Shown: positions 1-7,132 of the stretch, one piece after another | Position numbering within the stretch: the stretch's first letter is position 1 | Layout of the letters: each line of letters begins with the position of its first letter | Source: an uncultured Microbacterium sp. | GTDB taxonomy: Bacteria > Actinomycetota > Actinomycetes > Actinomycetales > Microbacteriaceae | Length of the DNA stretch: 13,856 nucleotides | Reading direction: 5' to 3' | NCBI GenBank assembly: GCA_947647645.1 | Contig: CANSLE010000032.1 | Span: forward strand, 1 to 13,856 | The notes under the pieces: model-generated | The model's database searches: none | What the model was told of the DNA's origin: nothing | The model's input: only the letters and a program-made list of their open reading frames with translations | Position numbers and translations under genes: made by a program

Positions 1-119
1 GGGTTGGCGCGCCGCGCGCCTGAACCGGCGGCACCGGGGGCGGAGCGTCGTCACGCAGCCGCGACGGTGCAGCCGCGACGGCTGCGTCGGGGAGAGCGGA
101 TGCTCCTCTCGGCCTGCCC

Positions 120-284
120 GTGCGGCGCGGGGAGGGAGATGACGCGGGGTTCACACTCGTCTTCACCGGTGCCCGCATCCTCACGGACCTGTTCTTCGGT
201 TGGGTGTCGGACCGCGCGGGCAGGCGCCGAGCGATCGTCGTTCTCATCGTGTTCGGCGTCTTCGACAGGCGTCGCCGTCGGTAG
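120..284 (+). pseudogene. MFS transporter fragment
   Basis: This short open frame reads as part of a major facilitator superfamily transporter. A hydrophobic stretch (FTLVFTGARILTDLFFG) is followed by WVSDRAGRRR, which matches the MFS motif between transmembrane helices 2 and 3 (G-x-x-x-D-R-x-G-R-R), and then by a second hydrophobic stretch. There is no start codon context and no further membrane helix. The frame ends at a TAG (282-284), and from about 268 onward the DNA aligns instead with the reverse strand of the G5/excalibur genes elsewhere in the window. It is therefore a fragment fused to another gene's remains. The MFS motif is visible directly. The substrate cannot be inferred. It differs in sequence from the intact MFS gene at 8959. 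Confidence 0.5.
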
Positions 285-490
285 CTCCGCGGCTCTCGCA
301 GACCGGGGCGACGCCGCCGAAGGAGGTGGGGCCATCGCCTCTGCCGCGCCCACCGTCGATGCCGCCGGCAGGGGCGGGCACGCAGCCGTCGGCGTCGTCC
401 GGGCCCCGCCTTCCGAGGAGGCGGGCGGGGGTGACGGTGCAGCCGGTTCGACGTCGGCGCCGACCGAGGTGACCTCGGTGACACGACGGC
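268..490 (-). pseudogene. Degenerate third copy of a G5/excalibur protein gene
   Basis: Nucleotide comparison with the intact G5/excalibur genes at 5724-6371 and 13278-13856 shows this stretch is a decayed relative. Clear blocks include gcgacgccgccgaag (intact copies gcgacgccgtcgaag), gccatcgcctctgccg (copy at 13278: accatcgcccttgccg), a block ending cagccgtcggcgt, and accgaggtgacctcggt near 466-482, which matches atcgaggtgacctcggt at 13496-13512. The matching part covers the C-terminal excalibur domain, the linker and the end of the G5 domain on the minus strand. The reading frame is broken and no minus-strand frame gives a G5/excalibur protein. The order and spacing of the blocks are kept, so this is not chance GC-rich similarity. 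Confidence 0.7.
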
Positions 491-503
491 GTGGAGCCGT
501 CGA

Positions 504-1883
504 TCAGAACGGTACGGGCTCAGCGGTCGCGGGCGGCGGGGCCGCGGTCGCCTGCGGTGGGGCGGCGGTCGCGACGAAGGAGACGAGCGGCGTCGGCGCA
601 TCTTCTCGGTAGACGCGCCCGGTCGGGGACGTCCATTCGAGCACTCCCCCGCCGTGCTGTCGCACCGTCCAGAGCGTGAACTGCTTCATCGAATGATGTC
701 GCTGGCACAGATGCGCGAGGTTCCCCAGCGCGGTGGGGCCGCCCTTCGCGTGGTCGATGGTGTGGTCGATCTCGCATCGGATCGCGGCCCTGCGGCATCC
801 GGGGAACCGGCAGTGCTGATCACGAGCCCGCAGGAACCGCCGCTGCGGCCAGGGGGTGCGGTACCGGTCGACCGCGACGACCGTGCCGTCGACCGGATCG
901 GTCAGCACGCGAGTGAGGGTGGGGGCGTTCGCCGCGAGACAACGCGCCGTCTCGGCATCCACGGGGGTGCGTCCGACGAGGTCGACGGGTCCGTCGTCCG
1001 CTCCGAGGAGGGTGAGGACGGGCACGACCACCTGCACCTGCGCACGGATACCGCCGAGCGCACCGGGTCCGTCGCCGGCGCCGGTCGGGTCGAGGGCCGG
1101 CGCGCCGGTCAGGAGCAGATCACTGAGCACGTCCGCGCGGACCTGGTCCTAGGAGCGCTCGTCGTCGCCGCGGGCATCGCGGGCATCGCGGGCATCGCGG
1201 GCATCGCGGGCATCGCGGGCATCGACGATCACCGTCGCCTGCTGCGTCAGCCGGTCGAGGATGCCGTCGGCGATCACCGTCGGCACCGTCGCGATCAGAT
1301 CGGACATGCCGTGCACACCGGGAACGACCCGCACCCGGCGACACACGACCGCATCCCGGTGCCGTTCCGTGAAGGACCGGTCCGCCGTCCGCTCGGCGAG
1401 GATCTCCACCGCCGCGCGGACCCGGTTCGGGGTGTCACCTGCGCACAGCCGAATCGCCTCCGCCTCGAACTCCGCCCGTCGCTCTGCCGACACCACCGCT
1501 CCTGCGTCGACGATCACGCGGACGTGGCCGCGGGTGATCCCGCCCGCCTCCCACGCCTCCAGCGTCGCCGGGTAACCCTCCACCAGCTCACGCGCCTCAC
1601 CGATACGCTGCTGCACCGTCCGATCCGTCACCCGCAGCACCCCACCGAGCTCCGCCGCGATCGAACGCAACACCATGTCATGCTGCCGCACCGACGCCCG
1701 CTGACCGCCCGCCTCACGTTCCGCGAGCTGCCCAGCACGGGCCAGCACACGCACCTCGGCCACCTGCGCCGCCGTCACCGCGGTCGCCACCGCCTCCGTA
1801 TCGGCGACGAGCCCCGCCAGCGCAGCCACGAACCCGCTGCCCGCGTCGTCTCCGAAAACGCCCCCCGGCGTGCAATCCGTCAT
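504..1883 (-). pseudogene. DUF222-HNH endonuclease gene interrupted by an in-frame amber codon
   Basis: The gene starts at ATG 1881-1883 and stays in one frame to TGA 504-506, about 459 codons, the usual size for actinobacterial DUF222-HNH proteins. An in-frame TAG at 1149-1151 splits it. The upstream 244 residues are a DUF222 helical domain. The downstream part carries a complete HNH nuclease domain: C-x-x-P-G-C, then EIDHTIDHAKGG, then NLAHLCQRHH. The codons on both sides of the TAG continue naturally (...DDERS-stop-DQVRADVLSDLL), so one base change such as CAG to TAG is the simplest explanation. A GTG at 1128-1130 could restart translation and yield a 208-residue protein with the HNH domain. 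The amber codon lies just after six DAR repeats. Actinobacterial genomes carry many of these genes; their role is poorly known, and a DNA-cleaving or mobile function is inferred from the HNH fold. Confidence 0.85.
1170..1223. repeat. Six tandem copies of a 9-bp unit inside the DUF222 coding region
   Basis: The unit gcgggcatc is repeated exactly six times without mismatch. Read on the minus strand it encodes (Asp-Ala-Arg)6 at the end of the DUF222 domain. The unit is a multiple of three, so gain or loss of copies would not shift the frame. Perfect identity between copies suggests recent slippage expansion. The array ends 18 bp before the amber codon that splits the gene. Confidence 0.97.
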
Positions 1884-1904
1884 AGCTCCATTGTGCCGCC
1901 ACCT

Positions 1905-1920
1905 TCGGACATTCGTTCGA
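1905..1920 (-). promoter_or_regulatory. LexA/SOS-box-like operator upstream of the DUF222-HNH gene
   Basis: Read on the minus strand the site is TCGAACGAATGTCCGA, one mismatch from the actinobacterial SOS box pattern TCGAAC-N4-GTTCGA. It overlaps a second perfect inverted repeat (GACATTCG-TT-CGAATGTC, 1908-1925). The site ends 21 bp before the ATG, so a bound repressor would block transcription. A related site sits at exactly the same distance from another start codon at 12390. LexA control is inferred from the motif. Confidence 0.55.
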
Positions 1921-1925
1921 ATGTC

Positions 1926-2489
1926 GGGGACGCATCAGCGGCGCAAGCTGGGGCCGGTGCAATGTCCCGATCGGAGCGAACACCCGGCGGGTGCGCTGTC
2001 GGCATCGACCGTGGTGCTTGGCCTCAAATACAGGCGAAGGTCGGCGCGCATGGTCTGACTGTCAAATAGCCGGACGCGTCCCGTCCCGGAGCGAACCCGC
2101 ACCGCGGCTCCGGCCCCACACGGCCCGCTGGCCTCGTGGGCGCAACGCCGCTCATTGATTTGTCGCGTGGGCTATGGTCAGGCAGGCCGCGGCGATCTCC
2201 GCCGTGGCCTCGCTGCTGGGGCCCATCCTGGACCCCTCTCGCCGGCCTGACCCGCGTCATCGACGCGGAATCGTCCGCCACCGCCACCGCCGCCCGCAAT
2301 TGCTCGCGAGAAAGGGCGGCGACGCGGAGAGCGCCGACCTGCTCGCGACCCGGGCGATGTCAGTCTCCGCCGACCATACCGCAGCGGGATCCGAGCAGCT
2401 CATCGAGGCGGATGCGGGCCCGACGGCGACAATTGCTTATGCGACAGAACACGGCGCCAACCGACCGGCGCTTTGAAGAGCGGCGCGAT
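1926..2489. other. Stretch with no recognisable gene
   Basis: This stretch lies between the DUF222-HNH promoter and the 3' end of the Wzy-like gene. Open frames occur on both strands, including a 100-codon plus-strand frame beginning at 2174 with a hydrophobic N-terminus (AAAISAVASLLGPIL). Its remainder turns Arg/His-rich and then changes character again, as expected for a frameshifted relic or a chance frame in GC-rich DNA. I recognise no domain, RNA gene or insertion-sequence end here. Confidence 0.5.
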
Positions 2490-3800
2490 TCACCTTCGAC
2501 GGGCACCGACTGGTGGTTCACGTAGTAGATCGACAGGAAGAGAGACCCGGGCGCGCTCACCTGAGAGCAATCCGAGGGCTGTCGGGCGTAGAGGGTTCGA
2601 GACCGAATCGCCTGCGATGAATACCAGGACAACGAGCCCGGCCATGATGTAGGGCCTACCGGGCGCGGAGAACACCTCGGTGATGGACATGACAAGGAAG
2701 ATGCCAACGAGAGCAGTTGTGAACAGGGATGGTTCGAGCTGCCGTCGACCGCGGCAAGCGGTAACTATCGCTATGGTGAGCGCTGCGGCGCCGATAATTC
2801 CGACCGAGACCAACAGTTCGAGGAGCAGATTGTGCGTGGAGTAGTTGAGCTGGATGCCGTCGGTGTTACTTCCCCTCACCCAAAACGATGAACCGTATCC
2901 GAACCACGGCTGTTCCTCGATGAGTCGCTGCGCATAGATCCAGAGCGCGCCACGCTCGGTGAAGTCGAGCCCCGTCCAGCCGAGGAACGTGAAGGATGCC
3001 GTAACGACACCCGCGACAATCGTGGCCGCCGTGACAAGGAACTTCCGGTCTCTTCGCTTCGACCATTGGTAGGCGAGGGCTATGCAGGCCGCCGCGATCC
3101 AGGAGTAGAGCGCCGATCGACTGCTCGAGAGGTCGACCAGGACGTAGCTGCTGACGAGGATGACGATGAATCGGAGCGGGGACGAGGCTGTCAATAGGCA
3201 TACGGCTGCGCTGGCAGCGAGAACCAGCCCAAGCGCGTTGCCTGTCCCATAGGGGCCGAGAGCTTCGCCCCACATCGAGCACTTGTCAAGTCGGCAGCTG
3301 CCGACAAGCAGCGGGGTATTGGTTACGGCGACGCCGGCGACAACGGCGAGACCGATTGCTATGCCAACACGGCTCCCGTCCATGATGGCGCGCAGATCAT
3401 AGCCACGGGATGGGGTGATGATCGCCGGGAGGAAAACCAGAAACGACAGTAGGACGATTGGCGACGGGGTATGGAGGGACTGGGCCGCCAACACGCCGAA
3501 AGCGAGCAGGAGCCATATGCCGCTAGTGGGGATGCGCCCTCCAGTAAGCAGGGAGCGCAGGACAGCGATCCCACCGAAAACCAGCATCGGCGATAGGCGA
3601 AGGGCGACGTCCAGGTCTGACGATCCGAGCGACCCGATGGACGCGATGGTGAGCGTCGGAAAAGTGATGCCAGAGGCGAAGGCGGACAGCGTCCACCAGA
3701 ATTCCACTCGGGTGGCTGAGCTTGTCTGACCACGTGCTCGCCACAGGGCAAGCATCCAGAGCGCTGCCGCAGCTAGAAGAGCTATGAGCGCGAGCGGCAT
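2490..3800 (-). CDS. O-antigen ligase / Wzy-like polysaccharide polymerase, membrane protein
   Basis: This 436-residue protein is mostly hydrophobic, with around ten or more likely membrane spans. It has the architecture of the Wzy_C / O-antigen ligase family: a helix with SSSRSALYSW near 225-234, then a large loop containing ERGALWIYAQRL (282-293) and PWFGYGSSFW, followed by YSTHNLLLELLVSVGIIG (320-337). The conserved Arg and His around SxR and STHN are typical of enzymes that join or polymerise lipid-linked sugar repeats at the outer face of the membrane. The start at 3800 follows only a weak ribosome-binding site. Base composition is visibly less GC-rich than the neighbours. There are no intact glycosyltransferase or flippase genes beside it, and an IS256-family remnant ends about 20 bp upstream. 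The Arg-rich C-terminus may be altered. It is probably an orphan from a surface-polysaccharide cluster. Family membership is fairly sure; the substrate is unknown. Confidence 0.8.
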   Translation of the reverse strand: MPLALIALLAAAALWMLALWRARGQTSSATRVEFWWTLSAFASGITFPTLTIASIGSLGSSDLDVALRLSPMLVFGGIAVLRSLLTGGRIPTSGIWLLLAFGVLAAQSLHTPSPIVLLSFLVFLPAIITPSRGYDLRAIMDGSRVGIAIGLAVVAGVAVTNTPLLVGSCRLDKCSMWGEALGPYGTGNALGLVLAASAAVCLLTASSPLRFIVILVSSYVLVDLSSSRSALYSWIAAACIALAYQWSKRRDRKFLVTAATIVAGVVTASFTFLGWTGLDFTERGALWIYAQRLIEEQPWFGYGSSFWVRGSNTDGIQLNYSTHNLLLELLVSVGIIGAAALTIAIVTACRGRRQLEPSLFTTALVGIFLVMSITEVFSAPGRPYIMAGLVVLVFIAGDSVSNPLRPTALGLLSGERARVSLPVDLLREPPVGARRR

Positions 3801-3821
3801 GCTGTCAGCCTAGCTAACCCC

Positions 3822-4711
3822 GAGTCTGTCCAAGGAACGGTATTTCCGGGCCGGCGGTCATTTTTCGACGCGGTCTTCGAAGGCAATCACGAGTGCTGTC
3901 AGCGCCGGCTTCCACCTCTTCGCCCAGCGCGCCCCGCCTCGCCCGCTCATGTCAAGCAAGCGGGGAACGAGGTAGAGACACTTCAGTGCTCGGCAGCGTC
4001 GTTGGACAAGCTACCTCGGGCGCGGACCGCTCGGCGGTAACGGGCGTTGAGCGGCTCCTCGATCGCATTCGTCGAGCAGATGATCCGCCGGATCCCCTCG
4101 TCCTCATCCACGAACGGGACGAACTCGCTCCACGCGTTCTCCCGCGGCTACCTGATCGCCGGAGACTTCCTGCATCGCTTCTGTGCGAACTCCTCGAACC
4201 CGCCTTCGCGGCTGTCTCAGTCAGTGCGGCGTAGACCGAGCGCAAGTTGCAGACGCGCTCTTTCAGGTGCGCGCGAGACGGTATGCGAAGGTGCTCCGGA
4301 TGACGTGGGTGATTCAGATCTGCACTGCCAACCAGAGGCCATGCCGTCTTGATCGACTCCAGCAAGCCTTCGAGGCCGTTCGGGCGGCCGCCGCCGTCCC
4401 AGATCGCAAGAACGTCGCAACAGGCCGTTAAAGACGAACCCGATGGTGAGACAGAACGGCCTGTTGTAGCCCCGCCTATCCCGGACCTTCACCACGAACG
4501 CATCGACGAATCCCCGGGTAGAACTGACCCAGAGGCGGGTTGTGCCGCTCAGTCAACTCTTGATCACCGTGTCCATGATCCGGGTGATCGTGTCTTTCAC
4601 GATGTTCGGCTCGAACGAGCCGCCCCTGTCCCTGGGCACCTCGATCTGCAACGAACCGCCCTCGGTCAGCTGGGTCTTCCCGGTGCTTCTCATGACCGTG
4701 GCAATCCCCAT
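3822..4711 (-). mobile_element. Degenerate IS256-family insertion sequence, 5' part missing
   Basis: The element is recognised from its broken transposase (described separately) and from the terminal sequence beyond the transposase stop, which starts gagtctgtcc at 3822. The outer 31 bases, 3828-3858, share 21 positions, including GTCC and GGCGGT at the two ends, with the matching end of the second IS256-family remnant at 12247-12277. That supports its identity as a terminal inverted repeat. No matching left end is visible near 4711, so the element is cut at its transposase 5' side. It separates the Wzy-like gene from the decayed hydrolase. Confidence 0.75.
3858..4711 (-). pseudogene. IS256-family (Mutator-type) transposase, multiply frameshifted
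   Basis: Successive minus-strand frames give ordered pieces of an IS256-family transposase. They are LQIEVPRDRGGSFEPNIVK near 4585-4660; FVVKVRDRRGYNRPF near 4450-4510, the region normally bearing the first catalytic Asp; and WSEFVPFVDEDEGIRRII. Next comes CSTNAIE-x-PLNARYRRAVRARG near 4015-4090, the conserved signature around the catalytic Glu. The last piece is ARWAKRWKPALTALVIAFED, ending at the TGA at 3858-3860. The pieces lie in different frames, several in-frame stops interrupt them, and the N-terminal ~100 residues and part of the middle are absent. The element cannot encode an active enzyme. Confidence 0.85.
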
Positions 4712-4793
4712 GCCCACCCGTACAGAGGCGGAAGAGGTCGGAGCGCGTGCCGGCGCTCCGTGAAGGCGCTCGCCGGGGCGGACGCCGGCAGGT

Positions 4794-5241
4794 CTACGAC
4801 CCGCTCGAGCACGCGCCGGGGGTCGTCCCGACCAGCTCCGCCAACAGCCGGCGCCCCTGGGGCCATGCGCCGCGCCCGCTGGCGGCGGTGAGGTGGCCGA
4901 GCTCGCCTGCGACCCGGATGTCGCTGCCCCAGGCGGCCGCGAGGCCCTCGGCCATCCGCAGGGCCGCGTAGGGGTCGTTCGTGCTGGCGACGACCATGCT
5001 GGGGCACGGCAGCGCGTGCGGCTCGACGTTCAGGAACGTGGCGGCGGCCGCGGCAGGGAACGCGGGGCCGGTCGGATCCGGCGGCGCGTTCGATGGCCTG
5101 GACCCAGTCGGCGAGGTCGGGCTCGGACCAGGATGCCGGTGCGATGCGCACGGCATCCGATCCCCACTCGTCCTCCCAGAGCGTCTGCCAGTGCGCGCCG
5201 CCGGATCCGCCGATGCCGGGGATGATGACGTACGCGAGCAC
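4794..5241 (-). pseudogene. RBBP9/YdeN-family serine hydrolase with internal deletion
   Basis: The N-terminal part from GTG 5239-5241 reads VLAYVIIPGIGGSGGAHWQTLWEDEWG...ADWVQAIERAA, typical of the RBBP9/YdeN alpha/beta-hydrolase family. From about 5085 onward homology continues in another frame: APPDPTGPAFPAAAAATFL, then ASTNDPYAAL (catalytic Asp region) and GHLTAASG-x-G-x-WPQG (catalytic His), ending at TAG 4794-4796. The section between, roughly 50-60 codons, is missing; it should contain the nucleophile motif GHSLG. The frame also shifts at the join. The protein cannot be a working hydrolase. It is transcribed away from the Lrp-type gene at 5365, and that neighbour also has an internal deletion. 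Confidence 0.8.
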
Positions 5242-5364
5242 AGTCCGCCGTTTCCCCGTTCGCCCGTCGGCCCTTCCGACGCGCTGCCTCTGACAGAGCA
5301 TGACGGAAGCCTCGAGGTTCTGTCGTCGCTGCAAGCGATCCATAAGAGAGAGGGGCGAAACGCG

Positions 5365-5706
5365 ATGGAATCACTGGACCCGGTGGATCGCCGCGTCCTC
5401 GAACTCCTGCAGCACGACGGCCGGCTCACCGGCGCGGAGGTGGGGCGTCGGGTGGGGCTGTCGCAACCGGCGACGCACGCGCAGCTCGCGCCCGCGCTGG
5501 AGCTCGCCGCGCAGACGAGTGGGATCGTCTCCACGCTCCGGGTGACCGGCGAGGACTGCCTGATCTTCGACATCCGCTGCGCCGACGCGTCACGGCTCGA
5601 GAAAGTGGTGGACGCACTCGCCCGGTACGGCTCCGTCACGACCTCGCTGGGGCTGCGCAGCGACGAGACGAAGCCGCTCGAGCCGCAACCGCAGACGACC
5701 GCCTGA
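5365..5706 (+). CDS. Lrp/AsnC-family transcriptional regulator, internally shortened
   Basis: This 113-residue protein begins at an ATG preceded by AGAGAGGGG. Residues 1-35 form the N-terminal part of the AsnC helix-turn-helix (LDPVDRRVLELLQHDGRL, then GRRVGLSQPATHAQL). Residues about 45-100 match the second half of the AsnC/RAM effector domain (VTGEDCLIFDIRCADASRLEKVVDAL, then GSVTTSLGLRS). Family members are usually about 140-160 residues. The stretch between, covering the end of the helix-turn-helix, the linker and the first strand of the effector domain, is missing, but the frame stays open. Either it is a recent in-frame deletion product with impaired function or a reduced regulator. It faces away from the decayed hydrolase at 4794-5241, a common arrangement of a regulator and its target. 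Confidence 0.7.
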   Translation: MESLDPVDRRVLELLQHDGRLTGAEVGRRVGLSQPATHAQLAPALELAAQTSGIVSTLRVTGEDCLIFDIRCADASRLEKVVDALARYGSVTTSLGLRSDETKPLEPQPQTTA

Positions 5707-5723
5707 TCAGCGCAGCCGACGGC

Positions 5724-6371
5724 TCAGCGCTCGCACGCGAGTCCGTCGCGGTCCCTGTCGAGGCCGTAGACGTCGCGCCCGACGACGCGGGCGACGCCGT
5801 CGAAGTAGGCCGGGCCGTCGCCCCTGCCGCCCGCGCAGTCGACGTCGCTCGCGATCGGCACGCACGCGTCGGCGTAGTTGGGGTCGCAGCCGCCGGGGTC
5901 GGCGGCCGGCGGCGGCGCGACCGGCTCGACGTAGGTGCCGATCGCGGTGACCTCGGTCACCGGCGGGACCGTGACGACGTCGGAGATGAGCTCGCGCTTC
6001 GTCTCCCTCCCGTCTGTCCGGGTGACGCGGTACGTGCGCGTGCGTTCCCCGTTCTGGCCGGCCGTCGTGACGACCGCCTGACCCCGCGGCATCGAGGAGT
6101 CTTCGACCGACGCGCGTTCGAACGGCACCGGTTCGGGTACGGCCTCGTCGCGGGTCGTGACGACCGGTGTCGGCGTGGGCGTGCGGGTCGGGGTGGATGC
6201 CGTGGCTGTCGCGGACGCGAGGGCCCCCTGACCGCCGGGCGCAGCCGCCGACCGCGCGGCGAGGGTGGCCGCGTTGACCGCTCCCCCGACGAGTGCGATG
6301 CCGAGCACCGCCGCCGCGCCGACGATCAGGCTCGTCCGCCGCGAGAGGCGACGCCGTGGCGTTCTCTTCAT
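5724..6371 (-). CDS. G5 domain plus excalibur calcium-binding domain surface protein
   Basis: This 215-residue protein starts at ATG 6369-6371 after GGGGAGGG on the minus strand; an upstream in-frame ATG has no such site. Order of parts: basic N-terminus (KRTPRRRLSRR), a membrane anchor or signal segment at about 14-33, a Thr/Pro linker (PTRTPTPTP), a G5 domain at about 72-146 (TRDEAVPEPVPFE...TRTYRVTRTDGRETKRELIS), a Pro/Ala linker, then an excalibur domain at about 178-214 with the EF-hand-like loop DRDRDGLACE (acidic residues 205, 207, 209). Cys162/170 and Cys179/213 could form disulfides. G5 domains are associated with cell-wall polysaccharide binding, and excalibur domains are predicted to bind Ca2+. 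It is probably exported and attached to the cell surface. It diverges from the PadR operon. A close paralogue starts 7 kb away and a decayed one lies at 268-490. Confidence 0.88.
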   Translation of the reverse strand: MKRTPRRRLSRRTSLIVGAAAVLGIALVGGAVNAATLAARSAAAPGGQGALASATATASTPTRTPTPTPVVTTRDEAVPEPVPFERASVEDSSMPRGQAVVTTAGQNGERTRTYRVTRTDGRETKRELISDVVTVPPVTEVTAIGTYVEPVAPPPAADPGGCDPNYADACVPIASDVDCAGGRGDGPAYFDGVARVVGRDVYGLDRDRDGLACER

Positions 6372-6457
6372 CGACCCTCCCCAGCTCGATGCGAACGTAC
6401 TCCCCTCCCCGCGCCCACAGCAATGGGAGCGGTCCCGTGAATATTCGAAAGGCGGTG

Positions 6458-6486
6458 TTGCCAATTCTCACGGCGCTTGCTACTCT
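6458..6486 (+). promoter_or_regulatory. Predicted promoter of the PadR-sulfatase-FGE operon
   Basis: TTGCCA at 6458-6463 and TACTCT at 6481-6486 are separated by exactly 17 bp and resemble a housekeeping sigma -35 and -10 pair (5/6 and 4/6 matches to TTGACA and TATAAT). The predicted transcription start is near 6493, leaving a leader of about 43 bases before the PadR ATG. The operator-like palindrome begins four bases after the -10 box. Confidence 0.55.
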
Positions 6487-6489
6487 CAC

Positions 6490-6510
6490 TTGCACTTAGT
6501 GCAAATGCAC
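6490..6510 (+). promoter_or_regulatory. Candidate PadR operator
   Basis: TTGCACTTAGTGCAA (6490-6504) is a perfect 6-3-6 inverted repeat. A further half-site, ATGCAC, follows directly and makes a second, overlapping near-palindrome GTGCAA/ATGCAC (6499-6510), giving three TGCA-type half-sites in 21 bp. It lies over the predicted transcription start and just ahead of the padR gene, as expected for autorepression. Binding by the adjacent PadR protein is inferred. Confidence 0.6.
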
Positions 6511-6535
6511 ATAGCTACGAGGCGAGGAGCAGTTG

Positions 6536-7132
6536 ATGAAGCTTGAGTTCCCCTTCCTGTCGCTGCTCGCAACGCAGCGGATGACCGGCTACGACATCAA
6601 GCGCTGGAGCGAAGTGGAGGGCAAGTTCCTCGGCCTCGACAAACACCCGAGCCAGATCTATCGGGAGCTCGTCCGCATGGAGTCCGAGGGCTGGATCCGA
6701 CACGATGTCGACGCCCGCGACAACGCTCCCGATGCGAAGGTGTACCAGATCACCGACGCGGGTTTCGAGCGACTCGATCGCTGGGTGCGCTCACCTTACG
6801 AACCCGACATGAAGCTCCATAAGCCGGACTTCCTCGTCCGCCTGCGCGCGGCCGGGTCGCTCGATCTCGCCGTGGCCCAGGATCTCGTCGAGCGCGAGCT
6901 GAACTTCCGCGAGCAACAGGTGCGCGACAACCGGGGCCGCCCCCGGCCCGCTGATCACCTTGAACGTTCGGACCGCCCGGAGATCGACGTCGCTGCTCTA
7001 GCCTTCATCGCCGACGAGATCGACCGCGGCGGGCGTGACGACATCGACCGCTGGATCGCGTGGCTCACCGAGCTGAGAGTCGCCATCATGCAACGCCTCG
7101 ACGGCGCAGGGTCTTCGCGAGAGACATCATGA
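6536..7132 (+). CDS. PadR-family transcriptional regulator
   Basis: This 198-residue protein has an N-terminal PadR winged helix (about 1-80: LEFPFLSLLATQRMTGYDIK, then HPSQIYRELVRMESEGWI, then KVYQITDAGFERL) and a helical C-terminal region like the Vir_act_alpha_C dimerisation domain. The ATG at 6536 is chosen because GAGGAG lies six bases upstream; a TTG one codon earlier is less likely. PadR proteins are usually repressors released by a small ligand. This one heads the sulfatase operon, overlaps the sulfatase start by four bases (ATGA), and has a palindrome just upstream. It probably senses the sulfated substrate or its product and represses its own operon. Confidence 0.88.
   Translation: MKLEFPFLSLLATQRMTGYDIKRWSEVEGKFLGLDKHPSQIYRELVRMESEGWIRHDVDARDNAPDAKVYQITDAGFERLDRWVRSPYEPDMKLHKPDFLVRLRAAGSLDLAVAQDLVERELNFREQQVRDNRGRPRPADHLERSDRPEIDVAALAFIADEIDRGGRDDIDRWIAWLTELRVAIMQRLDGAGSSRETS

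Noticed and set aside
1170..1223. Short tandem array as a possible CRISPR
   Set aside because: The 9-bp units are contiguous with no spacers and lie inside a coding region, so it is a coding microsatellite.
654..2069. Long plus-strand open frame of 471 codons containing GIA repeats
   Set aside because: It lies opposite the DUF222-HNH gene, has no ribosome-binding site or domain, and its GIA repeats are the antisense reading of the DAR codons. It is a GC-rich shadow frame.
2174..2476. Possible 100-codon gene with a hydrophobic N-terminus
   Set aside because: There is no convincing ribosome-binding site, composition changes abruptly along the frame, and no family is recognised. It was left as unexplained sequence.
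5292..5324. Inverted repeat GACAGA ... TCTGTC before the Lrp-type gene as an operator
   Set aside because: The six-base arms are 21 bp apart with no symmetry between them, which is within chance expectation.
4794..5639. 281-codon minus-strand open frame
   Set aside because: Only the part below about 5090 matches the hydrolase family. The upstream half is antisense to the Lrp-type gene and is open by chance.
6439..6448. GAATATTC palindrome as a second operator between the divergent genes
   Set aside because: An isolated 8-bp palindrome without flanking symmetry or a partner site is too weak to call.
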